Shown here: piece by piece, positions 1 to 7,827 of the stretch
Numbering within the stretch: position 1 is the stretch's first letter
How the letters are laid out: the number at the start of each line of letters is the position of its first letter
DNA from: Fidelibacterota bacterium
GTDB lineage: Bacteria; Fidelibacterota; Fidelibacteria; Fidelibacterales; DSDE01
NCBI GenBank assembly: GCA_011049095.1
Contig: DSDE01000217.1
Location: forward strand, 1 to 13,606
Reading direction: 5' to 3'
Length of the DNA stretch: 13,606 nucleotides
The notes under the pieces: generated by a model
Database searches by the model: none
Seen by the model: the letters and a program-made list of their open reading frames with translations, nothing else
What the model was told of the DNA's origin: nothing
Position numbers and translations under genes: made by a program

Positions 1-912
1 ACTTTATACAAAGATGATATTCTTTATGCGGACGAAAACAGATTGATTTCTGCAAAAAGAGGTCCTCAGTTTATGCTGAACCAACACATCCGTTCCCTTG
101 CAATTCTCAATGAATCTCTGTTTATTGGCTTACAAGATGGTGGTTTTGTGAGCTATCACCTGGAAAATGACTTGCTGTCGGAAAGATTTGCCCGTGAATT
201 TGTGGTAAAGGCTATGATACCAGCCTTTCTTGATGATGATATGCATCCCGACTTGATTGCTATTATAGAAAAAGGTAATCGTCAGGGTCTGGCTATTTTT
301 TATCACGATGGCATATTGTGGAATAATTTTCCTCTTTACAAAGGATACTCACAGATTCGCCTGGCAAAAGAGGCAGGAAAAAGTCTTATCTTAGCCTATC
401 AAACCAATGGTTTTTGCCATACGCTAAATAGCACAGGCGAAATCTTGAAAACACAGATTTGCGCGCCAAATGCTAGGACCTTTTTTATAGATGATGAAGC
501 AAATTGGTATGTGGATGGCAGTATGGGAAAGACAGGCAACGCTGTATGGGGCTATGAATTTGCCGATCCGATGGGCGCGGCTTCTATCCAGCAGGCTGTC
601 CCCAATACAAATCCAACGGCTAACAAATATATTGTTCGTGATGGCCTCATTTATAATTATCCAAATCCGGTGAAATCGGGGATCAGCAAGTTCAGGTTCT
701 TTGCCAATGTGGCTGCGTCAGTGGAGCTTTCAGTTTATACGTTGTCAGGTGCTGAGGCTTACAAAACGCAATCAGAAGCAGAGGCCAATCAATGGAATGA
801 AATTGAGTGGCATATCGGAAATCTGCCCAGCGGTCCCTATTTCGCCAAGATTAGGTTCTCAAACAGTCAGGGAGATGAAAGCTACGTCGTAAAACCGGCG
901 ATTCTTCGATAA
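1..912 (+). CDS. Secreted/surface protein with T9SS type A sorting domain (5' truncated)
   Basis: The frame is open from the first base, so the true start lies upstream; 303 codons including the stop are visible. The C-terminal part (about codons 219-302) matches the Por-secretion (T9SS type A) sorting domain pattern: it opens with NYPNPV, has a central LSVYTLSG strand, then NLPSGPYFAKIRF, and ends in basic VVKPAILR. In known systems this domain takes a protein through the outer membrane by the type IX secretion system and is then removed or anchored. The part before it (codons 15-200) is rich in short beta strands with glycine turns and could be the end of a beta-propeller or beta-sandwich, but I recognise no family. 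A TTG at 43-45 is only an internal codon of the open frame. The stop lies 16 bases before the next start, so the two are probably co-transcribed. Function of the mature protein is unknown. Confidence 0.8.
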   Translation, partial: TLYKDDILYADENRLISAKRGPQFMLNQHIRSLAILNESLFIGLQDGGFVSYHLENDLLSERFAREFVVKAMIPAFLDDDMHPDLIAIIEKGNRQGLAIFYHDGILWNNFPLYKGYSQIRLAKEAGKSLILAYQTNGFCHTLNSTGEILKTQICAPNARTFFIDDEANWYVDGSMGKTGNAVWGYEFADPMGAASIQQAVPNTNPTANKYIVRDGLIYNYPNPVKSGISKFRFFANVAASVELSVYTLSGAEAYKTQSEAEANQWNEIEWHIGNLPSGPYFAKIRFSNSQGDESYVVKPAILR

Positions 913-928
913 GGAAAGTATATATTCT

Positions 929-3900
929 TTGAAAAATTTTTATCTTATTTCAAGTCGTAAATATCAGAAGAAAACATTTCTCCTTTTAAAAATTCGCTTA
1001 GTCTTAATGTGCGGACTATTAATTGTGGCTCTTTTACAAGCTGCGAATGGGCAAAATCATCCAGAACTGAATTGGCAGAGTTTTGAATCAGATCATTTTA
1101 TTTTTCACTATCATAATGGCACCGAAAGAACTGTGAAACAGGCGCTGATTATTGCCGAAGAGGTCTATCCTCATGTGACAGCGCTTTATGATTATGAGCC
1201 CGCCACTAAAACGCATGTTATTATTCAAGATACCGATGATTATGCCAATGGCGGCGCCTACTATTTTGATAATAAAATCTTGCTGTGGGCCTCTCCGCTT
1301 CAATTTGATTTGCGAGGCAATCATAATTGGATTCGCAATGTTTTTACCCACGAATTCGCCCACATTATCAGTTTAGGCAAGGCGATGAAGTTTCCAATCA
1401 GCGCTCCTGCGGCATTTATCCAGATATTAGACAGGGAAAAGCCATTTCGCGATAATATTGTGATGGAATATCCCCGAGGAATCGCCGCTTTCCCAATATC
1501 CAATGTCGTAGTGCCGATGTGGTGGGCAGAGGGAGTCGCTCAATATCAATTTAAGGAATCGACATACGATTATTGGGATTCTCATCGTGACATGCTGCTG
1601 AGAGACCAGGCGCTAAATGGGAAATTACTCAGCTATGATGAAGCGGGCCATTTTGGAAAAAAAGAGACGGGAAATGAATCTGTTTACAATGCCGGTTTTG
1701 CATTTGTTAAGTATCTTTCAGAGCGCTTTGGCCCTGAGGTGAGCCGAAAAATAGCCGCAGCTGCGGCCAAGCCGGCAAATTATTCCTTTAATCAGGTGAT
1801 GAAGCAGGCTCTTGGAATAGACGGCAGAGAGCTATGGTTAGGATGGCAGGAAAAAATTACCGGCTCGTATTGGCAGCAAACAGAAATAATCCGGGAAAAT
1901 GCCAGAAATGGAGAAATTATTTTAGAATCAGCGCCCAGCTATTTTTATCCAGAGATTTCTCCAGACGGTTCAAGAATTGTTGTCGCAGCCAGTGAGAAAG
2001 CCGATTATCTCGGTATGACTTCTCTCTATCAGTATGTAAATGGAAAGCTTAAAAAGATATCAGGTAGCACCCGAGGCAATATGGCCTTTTCTCCTGATGG
2101 CACAAAACTTTATTATGCCGGTCGTCAGAAAGAAAACCGCTTTGGCTCTGTTTGGTTTGATCTGATGGCTTACGATTTCAGCACGGAAAAAGAGACACGA
2201 TTGACCCATAATGCCAGAGTTTATTCCGTTGCTGTTTCGTCTGAGGGGAAAATATTTCTGGTCACAGTTCACGACGGCACTCACAATCTTTTGGAAATGC
2301 AAGAGGATGGCTCTCTGCGAGCATTAACAAAATTTAATGATGGCCAGCAGATCTTTACTTTGCGCACTGAAAAGGATGGAGAGGGGCTTATTTTTGATAT
2401 GGCTCTGGTCCATGGACGGAATATCTATAGATTTAATCTTGCAGACTCGTCTGTAAGCCCTATTGTTTCTGATGATTTTGACAACCGGCATCCATGCCTT
2501 GCACCTGATGGCAAAAGTATGGTTTTCACCAGTGATCGAACGGGTATTTTTAATCTGTATCGATTTACTTTTGAAACTCAGCAGCATGAGCTTATCTCCA
2601 ATGTCACCGGCGCGGCTTTTTATCCTGTAATTCACCCTGTTTCCAATCAGCTCTTCTATACTCTCTTTCAGGATGGCCGATTTCGTCTTGCCAGGCTTGA
2701 TGAAACATCAGCTATAGCGCCTGACCTAGCCATTTATCGGGATTATCACATTCCCAAAGAAAAATATGACCCTGCTGAATTTCTCCCAATTGAATCAGAA
2801 CCTTACGAACAGCAGTTCAGCCGGTTTTTTATGATGCCTTTTGTGATGTGGGATTATGATGCTTTAAAGGTGGGATCTGTCATTTATCAAAATGAGATTC
2901 TCAATCGCTTTAATCTGTACGCCCAGGCGGGAATGAATGCCCGTACCGATGCAGACCTTTATGCCTCTCTGGAGTTTAATGGCTTTCTGCCGACACTTTT
3001 TTGGGAAAACTATTATATGACTCATCACCTTGATGCGAAAAGGGGCAAGATTTATGATTTTTATCCGGAAGAGAATACCTATAGTTTTAGTCTCTGGGAA
3101 TCTATAGCTGGCTTGCGCTATATCTATAGAAAACAATTATTTGAGATGACAGGCAGCTATGGCAACTATAATGCGCACATTAAATCACGCCAGGAAATTG
3201 TTCCCGGGCAGCCCCAAATGTTTAGTTATGGTTATACATATTTTAAAGGCGGCAGCTTGGAATTTAGATATGCCGGCGATTTTGTAGCGCCTACTTGGCA
3301 GAGTGATATTCATCCCAAAGCTGGCTTTGATTACGACCTAAAGTTTGCGTATGATATCAATCGTTTTATTACGGGTTTTGGTATCAACAGTGATTTTGGC
3401 ACGCTCCAGGAAAAATATAAAGCAGATAACACCTTGCGGGCTGAAATTGGCGGCTCCCTCTATCTGCCTGACCCAGTTCTGGGGAAAAGCGCTATTAGTA
3501 TCAGTTTTGATGCCGGATGGCTGCAAAATAGCAGGGTTGACAGCTTTTTTCACTTTTTTGCCGGTGGTATGCCAGGTCTGAAAGGTTATCCATATTATGC
3601 TATCGAAGGTAGCAATAAGGCCATTTTATCCACAAGTTTCCGTTTTCCCCTCATTCCCAAAATGAACCTTACGCTGGAGCCTTTCACTTTGGACCGGGTC
3701 TATTTTGCCATTTTTCACCAGGTTGGCGATGCCTGGCGCGGCAGTTTCTGGAATGACAACTGGTATAAGGATGCCGGGGTAAAAGATGCGCTTAAAGAAG
3801 GTGTTTTAGGCGGTAACTGGAAACAAGATATCGGCGCGCAGCTTCGAATTGGCGGTTGGAGCTACTATGCTTATCCTTTGGCAATAAGTCTGGAAGCGGT

Positions 3901-4006
3901 CTATGGTCTTGATGACTTTGTGGTTTATGATCAAAAAATTGGCGGTGGATGGCGCTTTTACTGGAGTGTTTTGTTTGAATTTCAAAGAAGACAGTGGGGA
4001 CAATAA
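929..4006 (+). CDS. Outer-membrane protein: HEFAH metallopeptidase-like domain, TolB-like propeller and Omp85-like barrel
   Basis: 1025 residues from a TTG start preceded by AAGGAAAG (911-918); an in-frame ATG at codon 27 is an alternative but would cut into the basic part of the signal peptide. A hydrophobic export signal spans about residues 17-41. Residues 50-330 resemble the peptidase-MA-like gluzincin fold: HEFAH at 141-145 gives two zinc ligands and the catalytic Glu, and WWAEG with E201 is the likely third ligand. Residues 335-600 contain PD40/TolB-type propeller blades with ISPDG, FSPDG and LAPDG turns near 344, 387 and 524. From about 640 the chain is rich in alternating aromatic beta strands, and LKGYPYYAIEGSNKA (884-898) followed by RFPL resembles the last strands of Omp85/BamA-like barrels. 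Inferred role: an outer-membrane-anchored, periplasmic or surface protease. The substrate is unknown. It is followed with a one-base overlap by a small membrane protein and then bamD. Confidence 0.8.
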   Translation: MKNFYLISSRKYQKKTFLLLKIRLVLMCGLLIVALLQAANGQNHPELNWQSFESDHFIFHYHNGTERTVKQALIIAEEVYPHVTALYDYEPATKTHVIIQDTDDYANGGAYYFDNKILLWASPLQFDLRGNHNWIRNVFTHEFAHIISLGKAMKFPISAPAAFIQILDREKPFRDNIVMEYPRGIAAFPISNVVVPMWWAEGVAQYQFKESTYDYWDSHRDMLLRDQALNGKLLSYDEAGHFGKKETGNESVYNAGFAFVKYLSERFGPEVSRKIAAAAAKPANYSFNQVMKQALGIDGRELWLGWQEKITGSYWQQTEIIRENARNGEIILESAPSYFYPEISPDGSRIVVAASEKADYLGMTSLYQYVNGKLKKISGSTRGNMAFSPDGTKLYYAGRQKENRFGSVWFDLMAYDFSTEKETRLTHNARVYSVAVSSEGKIFLVTVHDGTHNLLEMQEDGSLRALTKFNDGQQIFTLRTEKDGEGLIFDMALVHGRNIYRFNLADSSVSPIVSDDFDNRHPCLAPDGKSMVFTSDRTGIFNLYRFTFETQQHELISNVTGAAFYPVIHPVSNQLFYTLFQDGRFRLARLDETSAIAPDLAIYRDYHIPKEKYDPAEFLPIESEPYEQQFSRFFMMPFVMWDYDALKVGSVIYQNEILNRFNLYAQAGMNARTDADLYASLEFNGFLPTLFWENYYMTHHLDAKRGKIYDFYPEENTYSFSLWESIAGLRYIYRKQLFEMTGSYGNYNAHIKSRQEIVPGQPQMFSYGYTYFKGGSLEFRYAGDFVAPTWQSDIHPKAGFDYDLKFAYDINRFITGFGINSDFGTLQEKYKADNTLRAEIGGSLYLPDPVLGKSAISISFDAGWLQNSRVDSFFHFFAGGMPGLKGYPYYAIEGSNKAILSTSFRFPLIPKMNLTLEPFTLDRVYFAIFHQVGDAWRGSFWNDNWYKDAGVKDALKEGVLGGNWKQDIGAQLRIGGWSYYAYPLAISLEAVYGLDDFVVYDQKIGGGWRFYWSVLFEFQRRQWGQ

Positions 4007-4815
4007 TGAAAAGAGAAGCTTTTTTAAAAAAAATATTGGTGGGCATTTTGATTATTTCATCATCACTATTGGGTGAAGGCCCCGAATCTTTTTCAAAGAC
4101 TTTACATAGCGCGTCGGCTAAATCGCCGCAAAAGGCAATTCTCTATTCTGCAGCGCTTCCCGGAGCAGGACAATGGTATGCCGACTCTAAACTTGCCGCC
4201 GCTATTTTTGCCACACTGGAAATTGCCGCTATAAGCGGTATGCTAAGCTTTCAAGACCGTGGCAATACAATGGTCAGCGACTATGAAAGCTTTGCCGATG
4301 GCCATTGGGATGTCTTTCGCTGGCTTCAGGGATATTATGCGGAAAATGCCACGGAAGAGACTCATAATGTTTATATTTTGCTGAATAGCCGCCGATATGC
4401 TTTTAAAGAGTTTACTGAAACATATAAGTATCTCCCAGATCCTGAAGACAATTCCTATGATATTGTAAGAGAATACCATTTTTATGAGAATATTAGTAAA
4501 TATAAACAGTTTAAACAGGGTTGGGATGATTATGAACAGTATAAAAACGATCCGGACTATGCAAATAGTATCAAACGTTCGTCACCAAATCAGGAGACAT
4601 ATGCACAGATGCGCTACGATGCCAACATTTTTCTGAAAAGGTCTGGATATTTTGCCACAGCCATACTTTTTAATCATGTAGTGGCGGCAATGGATGCCGG
4701 ATTGCGTATTCATCGCAGAGCTAACGGCCAGGATATTAGTTTTATCCCTGGCGCTGCGCCTCTCATTTCCCAATCTGGTATGGGTGCTATCATAAAATTG
4801 GAGATACAATGGTGA
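4006..4815 (+). CDS. DUF5683-like small membrane protein
   Basis: 269 residues from the ATG that overlaps the upstream stop (TAATG). The frame also has a GTG four codons earlier, but the overlapping ATG is the better start and is directly followed by a typical signal peptide (basic MKREAFLKK, then a hydrophobic stretch to about residue 22). A conserved-looking LPGAGQWY (51-58) precedes a hydrophobic hairpin (about 60-80). A long hydrophilic, tyrosine-rich middle (about 82-205) follows, then a hydrophobic segment with NHVVAAMDAG (223-232). The PGxGQxY and NHxxxxxDA signatures are those of DUF5683-type proteins common in the FCB group, whose function is unknown. The protein is probably in the cell envelope. 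It overlaps the next gene, bamD, by seven bases, which suggests coupled translation and an outer-membrane context. The family call rests on motif memory, not on a search. Confidence 0.75.
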   Translation: MKREAFLKKILVGILIISSSLLGEGPESFSKTLHSASAKSPQKAILYSAALPGAGQWYADSKLAAAIFATLEIAAISGMLSFQDRGNTMVSDYESFADGHWDVFRWLQGYYAENATEETHNVYILLNSRRYAFKEFTETYKYLPDPEDNSYDIVREYHFYENISKYKQFKQGWDDYEQYKNDPDYANSIKRSSPNQETYAQMRYDANIFLKRSGYFATAILFNHVVAAMDAGLRIHRRANGQDISFIPGAAPLISQSGMGAIIKLEIQW

Positions 4816-5564
4816 GTTTTAAATCTTTACTTAAAAGTACAGCAATACTTTTCTTAGTATTAACACTGGCTTCTTGCTCTGGTAAAAAAGAGATTCTCAG
4901 CGATTCTCTTCAAGAGCGATTTGAGCAGGGTCTCGCAGAATATGAAAAGGAGAAGTATTACAAAGCAATTGACCATTTTACATTTGTGGTTTTCAATTCA
5001 CCAGGCAGCGAGATTGCCGATGATGCTCAGCTCTATCTGGCTGATTGCCATTTCAACCTCAAAGAATATCTGGTAGCCATTGATGAATATCAGCGCCTCA
5101 TACGCCGCTGGCCGGCAAGTCCTCTGGTCGAATCGGCGCGCTACAAAATTGCCGCCTCATATAACGAGCTCTCACCTACCTATCAGCGTGACCAGACATA
5201 CACACATCAAGCCATTCAGAGTTATCAGCGCTTTCTCGAAGATTATCCCTACAGTAATAATAGTGATGTAGCCATGGGAAAGATTAAAGAACTCAGATCA
5301 AAATTGGCAAAAAAGGCCTATGATAGCGGAAAACTCTATATGGTGCTGCATGAATGGAAAGCTGCTGTCATTTCATTTGAAGAACTTGTTGATTCTTATT
5401 GGGATACAGAATGGATTGACCCAGGCTACCTGGCCATTGCGCAGTGCTATGCCAAAATGGAGGACACTGAAAACAGCGCTCGGTTTTTGAGCCAGGTGAA
5501 TCCTAAAAAGCTTAGCAATCCTCAGGATATCCTTTTATATAGAAATCTTTCTGGCGACCAATGA
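4809..5564 (+). CDS. bamD: Outer membrane assembly lipoprotein BamD
   Basis: 251 residues with a lipoprotein signal peptide: basic start, hydrophobic stretch 11-20 and the lipobox LASC with the lipidated Cys at 23. The rest is helical tetratricopeptide-like repeats, seen as pairs such as FEQGLAEYEKEKYYKAIDHF (38-57), then repeats near 73-103, 107-147, 170-195 and 206-230, with the alternating W/Y, A and P positions typical of BamD/YfiO. Length matches the family (about 245). BamD is the essential lipoprotein partner of BamA and helps fold beta-barrel proteins into the outer membrane. The start has a GGAG at 4800-4803, and the gene overlaps its upstream neighbour by seven bases and nadD by four (ATGA). 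Sitting two genes after a barrel protein fits the assembly role. Another periplasmic TPR lipoprotein is the main alternative. Confidence 0.85.
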   Translation: MVSFKSLLKSTAILFLVLTLASCSGKKEILSDSLQERFEQGLAEYEKEKYYKAIDHFTFVVFNSPGSEIADDAQLYLADCHFNLKEYLVAIDEYQRLIRRWPASPLVESARYKIAASYNELSPTYQRDQTYTHQAIQSYQRFLEDYPYSNNSDVAMGKIKELRSKLAKKAYDSGKLYMVLHEWKAAVISFEELVDSYWDTEWIDPGYLAIAQCYAKMEDTENSARFLSQVNPKKLSNPQDILLYRNLSGDQ

Positions 5565-6142
5565 AGCGAATTTGTCTTTTCGGAGGAACCTTTGATCCTG
5601 TTCACAAGGGGCATATCGCCCTGGCTGAAGCAGTTTGCCAGGCCTATAATATATCTCGCTTTATTTTCATTCCAGCCAGAGTAGCGCCCCATAAAGAGGG
5701 CAGCGATTCGGCAGCGCCATGGCATCGCTTGGAAATGCTGAGACTGGCCACGAAGGGAAAGCCTCTTTTTGAGATTTCCGATATGGAGTTGCAACGGGAA
5801 GGCATCAGCTACACCATTGATACTATCACAAGCTTTCAGAAAGAGTACCCAGCTTCGGATATACGCTGGTTTTATCTTATTGGCAGTGATAATCTTCTGA
5901 TTTTTAAGAGCTGGCGGAATTGGTCTGAGCTGTTAAAAAAACTAGAATTCCTGGTCGCTCCGAGAAAAGGTTTTCCCATTGAGGAGGCAGAGTCGGATAT
6001 CCTTGAAAAAATGATAGTTTTAGATACACCATACTTAGACGTATCTGCAACGAAGCTTCGGAATCATCTTGCACTTTTAAAATCGCAATGGCTGGAACCA
6101 ATAGTGGCTGAATACATTTTAAACCAGAAACTCTACAGGTAA
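5561..6142 (+). CDS. nadD: Nicotinate-nucleotide adenylyltransferase NadD
   Basis: 193 residues with the full set of nucleotidyltransferase signatures. GGTFDPVHKGH (8-18) carries the HxGH-type ATP site, PARVAPHK (38-45) and the YTIDT segment (84-88) are the family's substrate-side motifs, LIGSDNLLIFKSW (107-119) is the conserved central strand and loop, and VSATKLR (161-167) stands for the usual ISSTxIR phosphate-binding motif. The enzyme joins nicotinate mononucleotide and ATP to give deamido-NAD in the cytosolic NAD pathway. The start overlaps the bamD stop as ATGA and has no clear Shine-Dalgarno sequence of its own, so translation is probably coupled to bamD. The YqeK and RsfS genes that often follow nadD in other bacteria are not here; an ion exchanger starts three bases downstream. 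Confidence 0.95.
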   Translation: MKRICLFGGTFDPVHKGHIALAEAVCQAYNISRFIFIPARVAPHKEGSDSAAPWHRLEMLRLATKGKPLFEISDMELQREGISYTIDTITSFQKEYPASDIRWFYLIGSDNLLIFKSWRNWSELLKKLEFLVAPRKGFPIEEAESDILEKMIVLDTPYLDVSATKLRNHLALLKSQWLEPIVAEYILNQKLYR

Positions 6143-6145
6143 AAA

Positions 6146-7087
6146 TTGCCAATATTCATTAATATTCTCCTCTTTTTATTCGGAATCACAGTCCTCTATT
6201 ACGGCGCTGAATATCTTGTTCGGGGTGGGGCAAACCTGGCGCGTATCTTTGGCATACAGCCTATCGTCATAGGCTTGACAGTAGTCGCATTTGGCACTTC
6301 AATGCCCGAATTTTTGGTGGGCTTGCAGGCTGCTCTAAAAAACCAGCACGCCATCACCATTGGAAATGTCGTCGGGAGTAATATTGCCAATATCGGCTTG
6401 ATTTTAGGACTATCTGCCGTGGTTTCGCCAATTATTATCTCTTTTCGCCAGCTTCGGGGTGAGCTTTTTTTTCTCACAATTGCCTCGCTTTTCTTTGTCA
6501 CTCTCATCTCAGGTCATATCCAGCGATGGGAAGGTCTGATTTTTCTGGGCATTTTATTTGGCTATACATATTATCTTATTAAGCACCCTAGCGAACATCC
6601 TGTATCACAGGAGCTTCCAGCAAAGGAGAGCAGTATCTGGAAAAACGTTTCCTATCTGCTTTTTGGTTTTGTGGGATTGAATTTTGGCTCAGACTGGCTG
6701 GTGGACAGCGCTGTCTTTTTTGCACGCTTATTGAACATAAGTGAAATTATTATTGGCATGACGATCGTGGCTATTGGTACAAGTTTACCTGAACTGGCTG
6801 CCAGTGTTGTGGCTGCTGCCAGAAAAGAATCTGATATCTCCATCGGCAATATTATTGGGTCAAATATTTTTAACATGTTTTTTGTTATTGGTGGCACTTC
6901 TCTGATTCGGCCTATTCCCGTAGATCGGCAGATCTACCATCTCGAGTTGCCGGTGATGCTGGCTTTTACTATCATCCTGATACCCATCATCTATTTTAAT
7001 AAAGGGATCAGCCGCCGCTGGGGGGGCATTTTGCTTCTAGGGTATTTGCTTTTTAATTTTTTTCTCATCGGGTTTAGGCAGATATGA
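6146..7087 (+). CDS. CaCA-family sodium/calcium exchanger (YrbG-like)
   Basis: 313 very hydrophobic residues with about ten predicted membrane segments and two internal alpha repeats in the inner membrane. Repeat 1 has GTSMPE (50-55) and GNVVGSNIANIGL (73-85); repeat 2 has GTSLPE (211-216) and GNIIGSNIFNM (234-244). These GTSxPE and GNxxGSN signatures line the cation path in the calcium/cation antiporter superfamily (K-dependent Na/Ca exchanger branch, YrbG-like). The start is TTG three bases after the nadD stop, with a weak AGG about six bases ahead; the sequence begins directly at the first membrane helix, as is usual. A run of seven G bases lies at 7020-7026 inside the reading frame. The stop overlaps the next start as ATGA. 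Family assignment is firm; whether Ca or another cation is transported cannot be read from the sequence. Confidence 0.92.
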   Translation: MPIFINILLFLFGITVLYYGAEYLVRGGANLARIFGIQPIVIGLTVVAFGTSMPEFLVGLQAALKNQHAITIGNVVGSNIANIGLILGLSAVVSPIIISFRQLRGELFFLTIASLFFVTLISGHIQRWEGLIFLGILFGYTYYLIKHPSEHPVSQELPAKESSIWKNVSYLLFGFVGLNFGSDWLVDSAVFFARLLNISEIIIGMTIVAIGTSLPELAASVVAAARKESDISIGNIIGSNIFNMFFVIGGTSLIRPIPVDRQIYHLELPVMLAFTIILIPIIYFNKGISRRWGGILLLGYLLFNFFLIGFRQI

Positions 7088-7827
7088 GAAAGACTTACGG
7101 ATATCTCGCTGAAGTTTATGATACATTGATGGCTGATGTAGATTATCAGGGCTGGGGAGAATATATTGAAGATATCACCCTTCAGTGGAGGCCATTGCCA
7201 ATGAATATTGCTGATATAAGTTGTGGAACGGGCCGGCTGCTACATGAATTGCAAAGCCAGGGAAGACGTTTGGCAGGGATGGATATCAGTCTGGAGATGA
7301 TTAAAAAAGCAAAGGAAAAATATCCGGGAATTCATTTTTTTCAGGGAGATATGAATCATATACCGTTGTCAAATCGTTTTGACCTTATTGTCAATATTCA
7401 TGATGCCCTAAATTACCTTCAAGATTTTAATGCCGTAAAGGCTCATTTTTTAAGAATGGCAGATTACCTGCAAGCAGGGCAGTTATATCTTTTTGATTTT
7501 GCTATGCTGCCCGTTGTAGAAAAATATTTTCAAGGCACTGAAGAGTGGAATTACTTGGAAAATGGCTGGTATTATCATCGCTGGCATAAGTTTCAGCTTG
7601 ACCAGCGCCTTCACCAAACCTATATTGCAGTATATGGACCCGATGAAAGCGAGCCGCGAATTATTGAATGCCACGAACAATACATCTATTCCTATTCTGA
7701 GCTGCAGAAAATTTTTGGAGCTATACCCAATTGTTATTGGAAGTTTTATGAGGAGTTTACATTTGACCAGGCCAACGAAGAAACAGAACGCTTGTTTGGG
7801 GTTATGAGCTATGATCGAATTTCATAA
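7084..7827 (+). CDS. Class I SAM-dependent methyltransferase, YqeM-like
   Basis: 247 residues with a Rossmann-type methyltransferase fold. Motif I is DISCGTGRLL (44-53), the acidic end of strand 2 is GMDIS (69-73), a GDMNHIP segment forms the adenine-binding strand, and DLIVNIHDALNYL follows as strand 4. The N-terminal Y-LAEVYDTLM-ADVDYQGW pattern, the DALNYL segment and a late ECHEQYIYSYSEL stretch resemble Bacillus YqeM, an uncharacterised methyltransferase encoded near nadD in Firmicutes. The substrate is unknown; a small molecule or an RNA/protein would both fit. The start overlaps the exchanger stop (ATGA), with an AGGCAG shortly upstream. Its end overlaps ftsE by 17 bases, an unusually long overlap in this operon. 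Confidence 0.88.
   Translation: MRKTYGYLAEVYDTLMADVDYQGWGEYIEDITLQWRPLPMNIADISCGTGRLLHELQSQGRRLAGMDISLEMIKKAKEKYPGIHFFQGDMNHIPLSNRFDLIVNIHDALNYLQDFNAVKAHFLRMADYLQAGQLYLFDFAMLPVVEKYFQGTEEWNYLENGWYYHRWHKFQLDQRLHQTYIAVYGPDESEPRIIECHEQYIYSYSELQKIFGAIPNCYWKFYEEFTFDQANEETERLFGVMSYDRIS

Noticed and set aside
3994..4005. GTG start giving four more residues to the DUF5683-like protein
   Set aside because: The ATG overlapping the upstream stop (TAATG) is the common coupled arrangement and starts directly at the basic part of the signal peptide.
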